A stretch of DNA of 64,000 nt from Polaromonas sp. GTDB taxonomy: Bacteria > Pseudomonadota > Gammaproteobacteria > Burkholderiales > Burkholderiaceae_C. A model generated the notes under the pieces. The model was not told the origin of the DNA and made no database searches. It saw nothing but the letters and a program-made list of their open reading frames with translations. Where the stretch lies: assembly GCF_030680935.1 (NCBI RefSeq), contig NZ_JAUXUP010000038.1, positions 62,001 through 126,000 of the forward strand, written 5' to 3'. This document shows, one piece after another, positions 50,423 through 62,546 of the stretch (positions within the stretch are counted from its first letter, which is position 1; each line of letters starts with the position of its first letter). Position numbers and translations under genes: made by a program.

Positions 50423-51298
50423 TCACCAGGCATGCAATGCATCGACCGGGAAGCGGCCTTGCTTGACGGCCTGCACATAGGCCTGCATCGCGCCCTGTAC
50501 GCTGTGCGCCTCGGCCATGAAGTTGTGCACAAACTTTGGCATCTTGCCGAGGTTCATGCCCAGCATGTCGTGTAACACCAGCACCTGGCCAGCGGTAGCC
50601 ACACCGGCGCCTATGCCTATGGTCGGGCAGTGCCTGAGTTCCTCGGTGAGCGTGGCCGACAGCGCTGCTGGCACCATTTCGAGCACCAGCATGGAAGCCC
50701 CGGCATCTTGCAGCGCGTGGGCCTGGACCATCAGCAAGGCGGCAGCCTCATCGCTTCTCCCCTGTACTCGGTAGCCGCCCAACGCATGCACGGTTTGCGG
50801 TGTCAGGCCCAGGTGGGCGCAGACCGGGATACCGCGTGCCACCAGGAATTGCACAGTCTCGGTGGTCCAGCCGCCGCCTTCGAGCTTGACCATGTGGGCG
50901 CCCGCCTGCATCAGCACGGCAGCGCTGCGCAGCGCCTGCTCTTTGGACTCGTGGTAGCTGCCAAAGGGCAGGTCAGCGATCAGCCATGCGGTGGCCTGTG
51001 CCCGTCGCAGGCCACGCGCCACACACTCGGTGTGATGCCGCATGGCTTCCAGCGTCACGCCGACCGTGCTGCTCAAGCCCTGGCAGACCATGCCCAGCGA
51101 GTCGCCGACCAGGATGCATTCGACGCCAGCAGCGTCGGCCACCGCCGCAAAGGTCGCGTCGTAGGCGGTGAGCATGGTGATTTTTTCGCCCTGCGCGTGC
51201 ATCTCGCGCAGGCGCGGCAGGCTGATGGGTTTGCGCTGCGCTGGCGCTGGGGACGCGGGCAGGGTGCCGTAGGGGCTGCTGGCAGGGGTGGGCGTCAT
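50423..51298 (-). CDS. panB: 3-methyl-2-oxobutanoate hydroxymethyltransferase
   Basis: A 291-residue TIM-barrel enzyme that forms ketopantoate from 2-oxoisovalerate and methylene-tetrahydrofolate. Hallmarks are [30 protein letters not shown] (Mg-binding Asp of VGDS), VKLEGG (metal/substrate Glu) and [21 protein letters not shown]. An N-terminal tail of about 30 residues rich in Pro precedes the core. Its start overlaps the bioB stop by four bases, so the two are translationally coupled. Confidence 0.96.
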   Translation of the reverse strand: MTPTPASSPYGTLPASPAPAQRKPISLPRLREMHAQGEKITMLTAYDATFAAVADAAGVECILVGDSLGMVCQGLSSTVGVTLEAMRHHTECVARGLRRAQATAWLIADLPFGSYHESKEQALRSAAVLMQAGAHMVKLEGGGWTTETVQFLVARGIPVCAHLGLTPQTVHALGGYRVQGRSDEAAALLMVQAHALQDAGASMLVLEMVPAALSATLTEELRHCPTIGIGAGVATAGQVLVLHDMLGMNLGKMPKFVHNFMAEAHSVQGAMQAYVQAVKQGRFPVDALHAW

Positions 51299-52311
51299 GA
51301 CAACGCCTCAGGGGCGGCGCGCTTCATGCCCAGCCGCTCCAGCAAGGCCACATCGGCTGCGGTGTCGGGGTTGCCGGTGGTCAGCAGTTTGTCGCCATAA
51401 AAGATCGAGTTGGCACCGGCCAGAAAACACAGGGCCTGCACCGCGTCGCCCATTTGCTGGCGACCGGCCGACAGGCGCACTCTCGCCTTCGGCATGGTGA
51501 TCCGCGTGACCGCGATCGTGCGCACAAATTCAAACGGGTCCAGGTCTTGCTGGCGGGCCAGCGGCGTGCCCTCGACCTTCACCAGGTTGTTGATGGGCAC
51601 CGACTCGGGGTAGGGCGACAGGTTGGCCAGCTCGGCCACCAGGCCGGCGCGCTGGCGCCGGGTTTCGCCCATGCCCACAATGCCGCCGCAGCAGACCTTG
51701 ACACCCGCACTGCGCACGCGCGCCAGGGTGTCGAGCCGGTCCTGGTAGTCGCGCGTGGTGATGATGTCGCCGTAAAAATCGGGTGCACTGTCCAGGTTGT
51801 GGTTGTAATAGTCCAGACCCGCGCTTTGCAGGGTCTGGGCATGGCCGTCTTCCAGCATGCCAAGGGTGGCGCAGGTTTCCAGGCCCAATGCCTTGACCGT
51901 GCGCACCAGCTCGGCAACCTTTTCAATATCGCGGTCTTTCGGTGCGCGCCAGGCGGCGCCCATGCAAAAGCGCGTGGCTCCTGCGTCTTTGGCGCGTTGC
52001 GCCGCCAGCCGCACTTCGTCCGGCTCCATCAGCTTGGTGGCTTCCACGCCGGTGTCAAAGCGGGCCGCTTGCGGGCAGTAATTGCAGTCTTCCGGGCAGC
52101 CGCCGGTTTTGACCGACAGCAGTGTCGCAAACTCAACCCGTGCAGGGTTGAAATTTGCCCGGTGCACGGTCTGCGCCTGGTGCATCAGTACGGGAAATGG
52201 CAAATCGAACAGTGCTTCAATGGCGTCCACGCTCCAGCGGGCCTCGGGGCTGGCCGGGACGGTTTGGCGCGGTCGGTGCAGGGTGACGGGTTGTTCAAAA
52301 ACGCTGGACAT
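51295..52311 (-). CDS. bioB: Biotin synthase
   Basis: A 338-residue radical-SAM enzyme that inserts sulfur into dethiobiotin. The CxxxCxxC motif is in [16 protein letters not shown]; the second-cluster and substrate region is [34 protein letters not shown], with [12 protein letters not shown] (cluster Arg) later. It is full length. It lies between panD and panB, away from any other biotin gene in the window, and overlaps panB by four bases. Confidence 0.96.
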   Translation of the reverse strand: MSSVFEQPVTLHRPRQTVPASPEARWSVDAIEALFDLPFPVLMHQAQTVHRANFNPARVEFATLLSVKTGGCPEDCNYCPQAARFDTGVEATKLMEPDEVRLAAQRAKDAGATRFCMGAAWRAPKDRDIEKVAELVRTVKALGLETCATLGMLEDGHAQTLQSAGLDYYNHNLDSAPDFYGDIITTRDYQDRLDTLARVRSAGVKVCCGGIVGMGETRRQRAGLVAELANLSPYPESVPINNLVKVEGTPLARQQDLDPFEFVRTIAVTRITMPKARVRLSAGRQQMGDAVQALCFLAGANSIFYGDKLLTTGNPDTAADVALLERLGMKRAAPEALS

Positions 52312-52374
52312 GTCCTGGCTCCTGGAGGTGAGAGTGGTTTGACTCTGGTTTTTTTGCGTGAGAGTGCGACTGGC

Positions 52375-52755
52375 TCAAACGCCCTGAACCGCAATCGTGG
52401 AGCGCTCTTCCTTGATGCGGTTGCTCTCGTCGACAAACACCAGTTTAGGCTGGAAGCTGGCCACCTGGTCGGCCGGCAACTGGCCAAAAGCCGCAATGAT
52501 GACCAGGTCGCCAACAGCCGCCTGGCGTGCTGCCGAACCGTTGACCGAGATGGTCCCGCTGCCGCGCAGGGCGCGTATCGCGTAGGTCACAAAACGCGCG
52601 CCGTTGTTGATGTTCCAGATGTGGATCTGCTCGAACTCGGCAATGCCCGAAGCCTCCAGCAAGTCGTCGTCAATGGCGCAGGAACCCTCGTAGTGCAGTT
52701 CGCACTGGGTAACGGTGGCGCGGTGGATTTTTCCGGCTAGCAAGGTACGTTGCAT
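52375..52755 (-). CDS. panD: Aspartate 1-decarboxylase (proenzyme)
   Basis: A 126-residue proenzyme that self-cleaves at the Gly-Ser bond in [15 protein letters not shown] (G24/S25) to form the pyruvoyl group that decarboxylates aspartate to beta-alanine for pantothenate. The start [16 protein letters not shown] and [11 protein letters not shown] are typical. It is followed by bioB after 63 bases, then panB and panC. Only panE/ilvC (ketopantoate reduction) is missing here to complete the pathway. Confidence 0.95.
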   Translation of the reverse strand: MQRTLLAGKIHRATVTQCELHYEGSCAIDDDLLEASGIAEFEQIHIWNINNGARFVTYAIRALRGSGTISVNGSAARQAAVGDLVIIAAFGQLPADQVASFQPKLVFVDESNRIKEERSTIAVQGV

Positions 52756-52770
52756 GGTGTCTCGGGGCTG

Positions 52771-53961
52771 TCAAGGCGTGGGTGAAAGAGTGGGTTTGGG
52801 AAACAGGGGTGCCGTGACGGGCGGGCTCGCGCGGCCACGCCGCACGGCTTCCTGTAGTTGCGCGATAGCTGCTTCCGGCGACGCGGCCGCCGTGATGGCA
52901 CTGATCACGGCCACACCGGCGGCACCGGCGCTCGCCGCCTGTTCGGTTCGCGGTACGTCCATGCCGGCAATGCCGACAACCGGTGTGGGTAGCAGCGCGC
53001 ACCAGTAAGCCAGGTTGTTATTGCCCTGCGGAATCCAGGGCATGGCTTTGGCCTGGGTGGGGTGTATCGGCCCGCAGGCGATGTAGCTTGGGCGAAGCGC
53101 CCAGGCGCGGCAGACCTCCCAGTAAGCATGTGTGCTGATGCCCAGCCGCAGGCCGGCCTGGCGGATGGCGGCGAGATCGGCAATGTGCAGGTCTTCCTGC
53201 CCCAGGTGCACGCCGTACGCGCCTTCTTCGATGGCGAGTTGCCAGTGATCGTTGATGAAAAGTTGTGCGCTGGCGGGTGTGGCTGCGGCAATGGCGCGCC
53301 GTATCTCTTGCCGTACAAAATTGCCTTGCTCCGGTAACTCTGCATCCTTGATGCGTAGCTGTACGGTGCGTACACCGGCGGCCACCACGCGCTCGACCCA
53401 GGCTGCGCTGTCCACCACGGCATACAGACCCAGATCGGGGTCGCTGAGCGCGGCAAAGCCGCTGACCGCTGTGGCTTGAGGCAGACTGAAATGCGGAAGG
53501 TTGGCAATGTGCCGTGCGAAATCCGGGCGTGCTTGCAGGCCGCCCTGGCCCAGACAGTCGGTCCTGGCCATGCTGGCCAGGACAACGGCTTCGATGGCGA
53601 CAAAGCCCCTGGCCAAAGCGTAGTCGGCACTGGCGGCAAATACCGCAGCGCCGCCGGCGGCGTTGCCGCCCGGGCTGCGAAGCCAGCCGCTGGCCTGCAC
53701 GGTGTGCGCGTAGTCTTCTGCCTCGTCGCCTGTGATCACCACCGCCTGGCAGACCCGGGCCCGCAAGGCGCAGGCGGCCAGCTCCACCGCCTCGCGGGTG
53801 CTCAGCGCAGGCACGCCCAGCAGGCTTGCCGCTTCGTCGCGGCTGATACACAGCAGGGCGGATTGGGGCTGGGCACGAGTTGGACCCTTCAACAACTGCT
53901 TGATCTCATGGGCCTGTCCCGCCACGGTCCAGACCTTCGCGGTGTGGTGTGGCCCGGTCAT
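52771..53961 (-). CDS. thiE: Thiamine-phosphate synthase with N-terminal HMP-kinase-like remnant
   Basis: A 396-residue two-part protein. The C-terminal 200 residues are ThiE, which joins HMP-PP and thiazole phosphate: [75 protein letters not shown] and VVGIAGMD. The first 170 residues resemble the C-terminal part of ThiD/HMP-phosphate kinase ([25 protein letters not shown] ... [18 protein letters not shown]), but the N-terminal half of the kinase is absent, so kinase activity is doubtful. The ATG at 53961 overlaps the thiG stop (ATGA), which fixes the start. Last gene of the thiCOSGE operon. Confidence 0.88.
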   Translation of the reverse strand: MTGPHHTAKVWTVAGQAHEIKQLLKGPTRAQPQSALLCISRDEAASLLGVPALSTREAVELAACALRARVCQAVVITGDEAEDYAHTVQASGWLRSPGGNAAGGAAVFAASADYALARGFVAIEAVVLASMARTDCLGQGGLQARPDFARHIANLPHFSLPQATAVSGFAALSDPDLGLYAVVDSAAWVERVVAAGVRTVQLRIKDAELPEQGNFVRQEIRRAIAAATPASAQLFINDHWQLAIEEGAYGVHLGQEDLHIADLAAIRQAGLRLGISTHAYWEVCRAWALRPSYIACGPIHPTQAKAMPWIPQGNNNLAYWCALLPTPVVGIAGMDVPRTEQAASAGAAGVAVISAITAAASPEAAIAQLQEAVRRGRASPPVTAPLFPKPTLSPTP

Positions 53962-54740
53962 AGCACGAAAGGCCGACCAGTGACGGGTGTGGAAGCGACC
54001 GCCATGTCTTGTTGCGCCATGATGCCGGCCTCGTAAGCCAGCCGCCCGGCTTCGATGCCGAGTTTGAAGGCGCGCGCCATCTGCACCGGATCGCGCGCAT
54101 GGGCCACGGCCGAGTTGAGCAGTACGGCGTCGTAGCCGAGTTCCATGGCCTGCACCGCGTCGGCGGGTGAACCGATACCGGCATCGACTATCAGTGGTAC
54201 CCCTGGCAGGCGTGCGCGCAGGGTGCGCAGTGCGTGCGGGTTGAGCAGGCCCTGGCCCGAGCCAATAGGCGCGCCCCAGGGCATCAGGATGCGGCAACCG
54301 GCATCGAGCAGGCGCTGGCAACTGACCAGGTCGTCGGTGCAGTAGGGGAACACTTCAAAGCCATCGCGCACCAGTTCGGTGGCGGCGATGACCAGTTCAA
54401 ACGGGTCGGGTTGCAGCGTGTGTTCGTCCCCGACCACCTCGAGCTTGATCCAGCTCGTGCCGAACATTTCGCGCGCCATTTTTGACAGCGTGACCGCTTC
54501 ACGCGCGCTGCGGCAGCCGGCGGTGTTGGGCAGCAGGAGCGCACCGCTGGCCCGAATCATTTTGTAGAAGTCGTTTTGGGTGCTGCCGCCACCCGCGGCC
54601 ATCTGGCGCTTGAGGCCGACGGTCACGACTTCGGCGCCTGAGGCTGCGATCGCCTCTTGCAAAACCTGAGGTGACGGATAGCTGGCGCTACCCAGGAAAA
54701 ACCGGCTGCCAAGCTCGACCCCTGCGATCTGAAAAGTCAT
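53958..54740 (-). CDS. thiG: Thiazole synthase
   Basis: A 260-residue TIM-barrel enzyme that makes thiazole phosphate from deoxyxylulose phosphate, dehydroglycine and ThiS thiocarboxylate. Blocks: [77 protein letters not shown] (Schiff-base Lys of IKLEV) and [12 protein letters not shown] ... [32 protein letters not shown]. It lies 7 bases after thiS and overlaps thiE by four bases. Confidence 0.96.
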   Translation of the reverse strand: MTFQIAGVELGSRFFLGSASYPSPQVLQEAIAASGAEVVTVGLKRQMAAGGGSTQNDFYKMIRASGALLLPNTAGCRSAREAVTLSKMAREMFGTSWIKLEVVGDEHTLQPDPFELVIAATELVRDGFEVFPYCTDDLVSCQRLLDAGCRILMPWGAPIGSGQGLLNPHALRTLRARLPGVPLIVDAGIGSPADAVQAMELGYDAVLLNSAVAHARDPVQMARAFKLGIEAGRLAYEAGIMAQQDMAVASTPVTGRPFVL

Positions 54741-54747
54741 GGTGCTA

Positions 54748-54957
54748 CTAGCCTCCTGTGATGGCCTGGAAGGTGAAAACCGCATCGCCGTCGGCCAGTG
54801 GCGTGGATGCACGCGCATCGCGCGCCACAAACTCGCCATTCACCGCGCTGGCAAACGAGGCCGCCGGCTGTCCGTTGCTGGCCAGTACGTCGGCCAGCGA
54901 ACTGCCCGCCGGCACTTGCCGGGTCTCGCCATTGAAGGTTACGGTGATCAATGTCAT
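54748..54957 (-). CDS. thiS: Sulfur carrier protein ThiS
   Basis: A 69-residue ubiquitin-like carrier ending in the required Gly-Gly (FTFQAITGG), which is adenylylated and converted to the thiocarboxylate that donates sulfur to thiazole. The fold pattern [25 protein letters not shown] is typical. It overlaps thiO by four bases at its start and is followed by thiG. Confidence 0.95.
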   Translation of the reverse strand: MTLITVTFNGETRQVPAGSSLADVLASNGQPAASFASAVNGEFVARDARASTPLADGDAVFTFQAITGG

Positions 54958-56018
54958 GTCAATTTTTTCAGCGTTTGCTCGACCAGCGCCGGCGCAATCA
55001 ACCAGCCGTGTCGGAACAGACCATTGATACGCACCAAGCCGGGCTCTTGTTCAACATGCGGCAGATTGTCGGGCAAGGCGGGGCGCAGGTTGGTTTCAGA
55101 ATGGACAATGCGCGCCTCGGCCAGTTCGGGAATGATGCTGTGCGCCGCAGCCAGCAGCTCCACCATGCTGCGCAGCGAGATCGGCGAACGGTCTTCACTT
55201 TCGATCTCGCTGGCGCCGACCACGATGCGGCCGCCTTCGCGCGGCACCAAGTAAACGCGGTGGCGCGGGTGCAGCAGACGCACGGGGCGCTGCAGCACGA
55301 CGCCGGGCGCATGCAGCCAGATGATTTCGCCGCGTACCCCGCGCACTCCCGGTGTGAAACCGTGGTCCTGCCCGTCGCTTGATGCTTGAGGTCGTGCCCC
55401 GGTTCCGCGCACGTCGAATACGCAGTCGAAGGTGTGCAGTCCTTGCTGCGTGTGAATTTCTCCGGCCTGCAGGCGCTGCACCGTGATCCCCCAGTGAAAG
55501 CGTGCGCCGGCCGCTGCGGCCGCATGGGCCAGCGCCGCCATGGCCTGCACGCTGTGGATCTGCCCTTCATGCGGCAGGAGCCAGGCGTGGGTTGCACCAT
55601 GGATCGCGGGATCAAGCTCGCGCAGGTCCGCCGCGTCCAGCGCCTGCGGGGCGTGGCTGCTTGGGGCCTTGTGCAGCAGCAGGTCGACCACGCGGCGCGC
55701 TGCGCCCTCGTCGCCCCGGTGCGCGACCAGCAGGCTGCCGCGCTGGCGCAACTCCACGGGCTGGCCCAGCGCGGCCACGATGCCAGGCCACAGCGTCAGC
55801 GAACGCAGGCCGAGCGCAAAGACGTTTTCATCGGCCGATTCCAGCTCGGCCGTGGGGCTGAGCATGCCGGCGGCGGTCCAGCCGGCAGCGTACACGCCTG
55901 CTGACGGCGCGTGTGGGCCAGGCGCGGGGTCAAAGACCTCGACCTTATGGCCGGCGCGGGTCAGCTCGAAGGCCAGCAGCCGACCTAGCAAACCTGCGCC
56001 TGCGATGCCAATGTGCAT
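54954..56018 (-). CDS. thiO: Glycine oxidase ThiO
   Basis: A 354-residue FAD amine oxidase that converts glycine to the imine (dehydroglycine) needed by ThiG. The dinucleotide-binding start MHIGIAGAGLLGRLLAFELTRAGHKVEVFD (GxGxxG) and the C-terminal GWLIAPALVEQTLKKL fit the DAO family. Presence of thiO instead of thiH marks the oxygen-dependent route, matching an aerobic organism. It begins 28 bases after thiC and overlaps thiS. Confidence 0.93.
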   Translation of the reverse strand: MHIGIAGAGLLGRLLAFELTRAGHKVEVFDPAPGPHAPSAGVYAAGWTAAGMLSPTAELESADENVFALGLRSLTLWPGIVAALGQPVELRQRGSLLVAHRGDEGAARRVVDLLLHKAPSSHAPQALDAADLRELDPAIHGATHAWLLPHEGQIHSVQAMAALAHAAAAAGARFHWGITVQRLQAGEIHTQQGLHTFDCVFDVRGTGARPQASSDGQDHGFTPGVRGVRGEIIWLHAPGVVLQRPVRLLHPRHRVYLVPREGGRIVVGASEIESEDRSPISLRSMVELLAAAHSIIPELAEARIVHSETNLRPALPDNLPHVEQEPGLVRINGLFRHGWLIAPALVEQTLKKLT

Positions 56019-56046
56019 GGGTGTTTACGCTTCGGTCAGCGTGGGT

Positions 56047-58150
<2,104 letters not shown>

Positions 58151-58343
58151 GCCATTGTAGTCCCCGCACCAGGCAATGGCCGTCCCGCTTCCTCAGGGCA
58201 GCAGACTGACGTGACAGAGGCGTCCGCTTTCTCCGCCGGCTTGTGATCGGAACTTTTGCTGCCAAGGCAAGCGTCTTGAAGCCCGCAGTCCGAGATAGGT
58301 GCGGCCTTGCGAGGTATCGATGCGCCATGCCATCGGCTGACTG

Positions 58344-60545
58344 CTAGTTGCGTGCCGGTTTCGGAGCGTAGCGCGGTGCGACATACGGCGGCGGCGGGTT
58401 GAACGGGATGGGGGTGGCTGCCACCTCTTCCTCCTCGGCCAGCGCCAGGAAAACATCGTCTGTATCGGCAAAGGCGGTTGGCAGCAAGCTGGATGGAAAC
58501 GAAAAACCAGCCAGCAACGGCGAGAACAACCCGGCAAGTATGATGGGGCGCGCTGGGGAAATGGTCCCTGTTGTCTTGCCGACAATCGGGCCGCAACAGG
58601 AAGCCGGAAGCGCGTATCTACTGGCGCTGGGTCCTCCAAGCCTGTAACCTGTGAATGTCACGATCTTGCCGGTGCCTACATCGACACTGTTGAAGACGGC
58701 AGTGCTGCCGGGGTCGGCAATCAGGCTGACACCATCCGGGTTCCCTTTGAGCGACACGAGGGTAGCCGTGAGAGTCCCGTCATAGACTTTCGTGATCTCG
58801 GGAAATACCAGCATGCGCTGGGTGATCGTGCTGTCGGTCAGGATGAACTTGGGCGCGTAGTCTGTCGGCGTTGTGTAGGAGGTCGGGTTGTAGTTGATGG
58901 TGACCGGCGCATTCGGGCCGGTGACGGTTGGACGATCTGGCCCGCTGACGTTGATGTTGACCGTGCCACCGGCCACACCGGGCCCGGTACCGTCGGTATC
59001 TGAGGTGAGCGTCAGGCCGAGCGGTATGCCCAGGCTGCGGGAAGGAATGCTGGTGCCCCGGGTCAGGGTGATCTTGGCGTTCACGTTGACATCGTTCGCA
59101 GCACACATCATGAGGTTGCCGTCGGTGACCGTGATGGCCGCATTCTGGTTGACATTGCGCCCGGCGCCCAGAGAAACGCTTCCCCGGGTGGTGGTGATGG
59201 CTGCGTTGACATTGATGTCCCTGCCGCAACAAACCACAAAATTCCCGTCCACTGCCGTCACGGCTGCATTGATGTTCACATCCCGGTCAGCCGTCAGGGT
59301 CAGGGTCGTCGGGGTCCCGGCGGCGACCCAACTGACCGCTTCATTGACGAAAATATCGCCGTTGCCGGCGCCGGGCATGGTGGTGATGTTGACGTTGTTG
59401 TTCACCAGCTGCGCAGAAAGAGTGGCACCGGAGATGTTGCCGCCTGCGCCGATGATGAAGTCCTGCGGGTCGATCAGCCAGGTGCCCATCAGGCCAAGGG
59501 GTGCGTTGGTGGTGACACGAACACCGTCCCTGATGGTGACCTTGGCCGCCGAGGTCTCGATAAATCCGCCGTTGCCGCCGTTGGGTGCGCTGGCGTCCAG
59601 TGTGCCGCCCACACTCATGGTGCCGGTGGCCATGTCGCCCAACAGCAGGATGGTGCCGTTGCGGCTTCCAATGGTCTGGGCCTGAATGACCCCCGTGTTG
59701 TTCACTGCGGTGTGCAACAGGTTGCCGGCTGCCTGGGCGGTCAGCAGGACTCGCCCGCCATCGGCCTGGATGAGCCCGCCGTTTTCAACCAGCGCGTTGA
59801 CAGCACCCTGGGCCACCGACACGCGGAGTATCCCGTCGCCCGCCAGATCGAGTGTGGCCGCCTGCCCACCGACCAGCGCCACTGTTCCCAGGCGCGCGGT
59901 GATGACGCCCTGGTTGATGACAGTTTTGCCCATCAGGGCCACATGGCCTCCGTCGGCCGCGTTGATGGTGCCCTGGTTCACCACGGTGCCGCTTCCGGCA
60001 TTGCTGAAGCTGTAATCGCCGGACATGAATTTCGCATCGCTCAGGCTCATGGTTGACGCCACCAGACCTCCGACATTGACTTGCGCACCGCTGCCAAACA
60101 GAATGCCGTTCGGGTTGAGCAGGAAGACCTTGCCGTTGGCAGACAGGTTGCCGAGGATGCTGGAAACTTCTGACCCCAGCACGCGGTTCAGCGCTACAGA
60201 GTTGCTTCCGGGTTGGACAAACTGCACGCTTTGTCCGGCGCCAATGCCGAAACTTTGCCAGTTGATCACCGTATTGGCGCTCGACTGGTTGATGGTCGTG
60301 GTGGAGGCCGTGCTGCTGATGGTTGCTGAGCCGGCTGCCACCGCGCCATTGGCGGGTAAGGCTTGTGCGACGGTGCCGAATGTGAGCATCAGACACGCTG
60401 ACAGCAGGTTCACGGCAAAGCAGGCGCTAGTCGGGCCAGCACCGGCGCTGGACGATTTATTCTGGCCCTTGCCTGCAGCGTTCTCGGCGACGGCGACGCA
60501 GGCGCCAGAGCTGTCGCTCCAGATGGTTTTGTAAATGCGGTTCAT
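58344..60545 (-). CDS. Two-partner secretion exoprotein (TpsA, filamentous-haemagglutinin type)
   Basis: A 733-residue secreted protein. The extended signal region MNRIYKTIWSDSSGACVAVAE (ESPR) is followed by a hydrophobic core (SACLMLTFGTVAQA). The TPS secretion domain then shows QSFGIGAGQSVQFVQPGSNSVALNRVLG and GNLSANGKVFLLNPNGILFGSGAQVNVGGLVAST. The middle is beta-helix repeats (VNINAAVTA, INVNAAITT, VNVNAKITL), then a YDG-type module (ITKVYDGTLTATLV) and a Pro-rich end (PPPPYVAPRYAPKPARN). At 733 residues it is small for the class. It has cysteines in CCGRD, MMCAAND and SCCGP. It follows tpsB after 47 bases. Confidence 0.9.
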   Translation of the reverse strand: MNRIYKTIWSDSSGACVAVAENAAGKGQNKSSSAGAGPTSACFAVNLLSACLMLTFGTVAQALPANGAVAAGSATISSTASTTTINQSSANTVINWQSFGIGAGQSVQFVQPGSNSVALNRVLGSEVSSILGNLSANGKVFLLNPNGILFGSGAQVNVGGLVASTMSLSDAKFMSGDYSFSNAGSGTVVNQGTINAADGGHVALMGKTVINQGVITARLGTVALVGGQAATLDLAGDGILRVSVAQGAVNALVENGGLIQADGGRVLLTAQAAGNLLHTAVNNTGVIQAQTIGSRNGTILLLGDMATGTMSVGGTLDASAPNGGNGGFIETSAAKVTIRDGVRVTTNAPLGLMGTWLIDPQDFIIGAGGNISGATLSAQLVNNNVNITTMPGAGNGDIFVNEAVSWVAAGTPTTLTLTADRDVNINAAVTAVDGNFVVCCGRDINVNAAITTTRGSVSLGAGRNVNQNAAITVTDGNLMMCAANDVNVNAKITLTRGTSIPSRSLGIPLGLTLTSDTDGTGPGVAGGTVNINVSGPDRPTVTGPNAPVTINYNPTSYTTPTDYAPKFILTDSTITQRMLVFPEITKVYDGTLTATLVSLKGNPDGVSLIADPGSTAVFNSVDVGTGKIVTFTGYRLGGPSASRYALPASCCGPIVGKTTGTISPARPIILAGLFSPLLAGFSFPSSLLPTAFADTDDVFLALAEEEEVAATPIPFNPPPPYVAPRYAPKPARN

Positions 60546-60592
60546 GAGGTGTCCTTCAAGCTTGTTCGGTGCGGGTGATCTGTCTGCTGGGC

Positions 60593-62314
60593 TTAGAAAT
60601 ACTTCACGGCCTGAATCCAGAATCGGCCCGTTTTATCGGGTGCCGAGGTGGCGGCCGAGTCACCGAGCTTGCGTGCGTAGTAAGTCCTGATTGCAAAATT
60701 GCCAGGCTCGCCCCAGGTCAGTCCGACGCCATAGGAGGCGAGGTTGCGGCGGTTATTGCCTGCCGCCCAGGGTTTCTTGTTGATGGTCACAGTTCCCCCG
60801 TCCACGAAGCCGATCAGGTGAACCTGTCCGGGCATGTTTTCCGGCTTTGGCAGGAGCAATCGGGCTTCCACGTTGACCAGGTAGCCCTGGTCGCCGAAGG
60901 CTTCGCCCTGCGGGTAGGCCCTGACGCCGTCCATGCCGCCCAGGACCATCTTCTCGGACGAGTCCAGATTTTTCGAGGCGAGCTGTCCGTTGATGCCTGC
61001 GAACAGGGACAGCGTGTCAGTAACCCGCTGCAGCCGGCTGGCACTGAAAGCCAGCTTGCCGTAAGAGCCGTTGGTGCGGGCGCTGGCCGCATCCGCAGCC
61101 CGTGCGGCTGGGGTTTCAATGTCCAGGTTGCCCGCGGACAACCCGAGCGAAAAAGCGCTGACGCCGCCACCGCCCAGGTCGTCGCGGTGGTTGCCATACA
61201 GGCTTCCGGTGACGACGTTGGCCTTCTTGTCAACGACCGAAGGGATTACATCGACCCGGTCCTGGAAGGTCCGGTGGTCGTAGGTGAGACCCGCATTGAG
61301 GTTGGTACTGCGGGAGCGGATCAGCGGGTAGCTGCCGTAAACACTGGCGACCTCTGCCGTGCCATTGGCTTGCAGCGGCGCGAATTCTTTGCCCAACTCA
61401 TAGGCCAGCCGGCTGTAAGACACACCCGCTGTGGCCTTGCCGAACTGCATCTGGTAGGACGCGCGACCATAGTTGAGCCCCGACCCCGAGGTCACTGCCC
61501 GCAAGCTGAAGACGTCCCCCTGGCCCAGCAGGTTGTTGAGATTGACCGTCCCGCCCAGGCGATATTCACCGGTGTAGCGGTTGCCGGCGTTGTCGAAGTC
61601 CACGCTGCCACTGACGCGCTTGCCTGGCGTGATAGTGACCACCAGGTCAGAGCTGCCGGGCGTGTCACCCGGCACCAGTGTTGATGAGATATTGACACCA
61701 GGTAGGTCCGAAAGCAGCAGCAGCCGGCTCTCCAGGGTGTCGTTGGTGATAGGGTCGCCGCTGTTGACGCCGCTCAGGATGTTGAGGACCAGGGCATCGG
61801 ACAGGTTGGTCTGGTTGTTCAGGACGATCTTGCCGTATTGCCCTTCGCTGACTGCAATCGTGAGGGCGTTGTCCTTGACATCTTGCGCTGGCAGGTAGGC
61901 CCGGGCCACAAAGTAGCCGTTTTTTCGATAGTGCTCAGTGATCCGGTCAGCCATGGCCTGCAGCTCGCCCAATGTCAGCTCGGTGTTGGGCACAAAGCCG
62001 GTCAGTGCCAGTAGTTCGGCTTCGGAATACACGCGGGAGCCGCTCACTTGCAGGCTTTTGACCAGAAATTTCGCCGTGCTGGGCGCGGATCGGACCGGTG
62101 CCTTGCCCTGCTGTATCCGGATTTCCGGCGCCGCCTTCTGAGGAACGGGGACAGGCGGAAGCTGCTGGATCTGGCTTCCCGATCCGGGAAGCTGTTGGGC
62201 CAGGAGGCCCTGGCTCAGTGCCAGCAGCGCGAAAGGGATCGCCCCTCTTGCGAGGACGGCGGGAAGAGGGGTGCGATATCTGTCACGGGTCTGTCGGGAT
62301 GTCTGCGAAGTCAT
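60593..62314 (-). CDS. Two-partner secretion outer-membrane transporter (TpsB, ShlB/FhaC type)
   Basis: A 573-residue outer-membrane protein that exports the linked TpsA. An N-terminal signal peptide (PLPAVLARGAIPFALLALSQGLLAQ) is followed by a Pro/Gln-rich linker, then POTRA domains (FLVKSLQVSGSRVYSEAELLALTGFV ... ITEHYRKNGYFVARAYLPAQDVKDNALTIAV). The 16-strand barrel follows with the lid motif VRAYPQGEAFGDQGYLVNVEARL (VRGY-like) and terminal Phe (AVKYF), needed for BamA insertion. It is first in the tpsB-tpsA operon, as in most such systems. Confidence 0.92.
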   Translation of the reverse strand: MTSQTSRQTRDRYRTPLPAVLARGAIPFALLALSQGLLAQQLPGSGSQIQQLPPVPVPQKAAPEIRIQQGKAPVRSAPSTAKFLVKSLQVSGSRVYSEAELLALTGFVPNTELTLGELQAMADRITEHYRKNGYFVARAYLPAQDVKDNALTIAVSEGQYGKIVLNNQTNLSDALVLNILSGVNSGDPITNDTLESRLLLLSDLPGVNISSTLVPGDTPGSSDLVVTITPGKRVSGSVDFDNAGNRYTGEYRLGGTVNLNNLLGQGDVFSLRAVTSGSGLNYGRASYQMQFGKATAGVSYSRLAYELGKEFAPLQANGTAEVASVYGSYPLIRSRSTNLNAGLTYDHRTFQDRVDVIPSVVDKKANVVTGSLYGNHRDDLGGGGVSAFSLGLSAGNLDIETPAARAADAASARTNGSYGKLAFSASRLQRVTDTLSLFAGINGQLASKNLDSSEKMVLGGMDGVRAYPQGEAFGDQGYLVNVEARLLLPKPENMPGQVHLIGFVDGGTVTINKKPWAAGNNRRNLASYGVGLTWGEPGNFAIRTYYARKLGDSAATSAPDKTGRFWIQAVKYF

Positions 62315-62546
62315 GATGGGTCACCTGAAGTTCAACCCATCGTGTCTGTAGGTGTTGATAAAAGCTGTAGGACATCACGCCGCGCACCCGCAATAGAATC
62401 ACTAAAATTACATTTAAGTTACCAATCAGTAATTATGATAAATATGATAAATCGTCAAATTACCTTGCTGACCGTGGTGATGATGCCGGCAAGGGACCGA
62501 AGCCTCGTGCCCGCTGACGTGGCTGGCGAGTCTGCCGTGCGCGAGA
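62315..62546. promoter_or_regulatory. AT-rich promoter region of the tpsBA operon
   Basis: 232 bp with an AT-rich centre (62395-62460) that contrasts with the GC-rich surroundings. It contains two adjacent TATGATAAA copies (62434-62442 and 62443-62451) and TTAAGTTACC. I take it as the tpsB promoter; it also follows the scpA stop on the minus strand. No ORF is seen in it. Confidence 0.5.
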
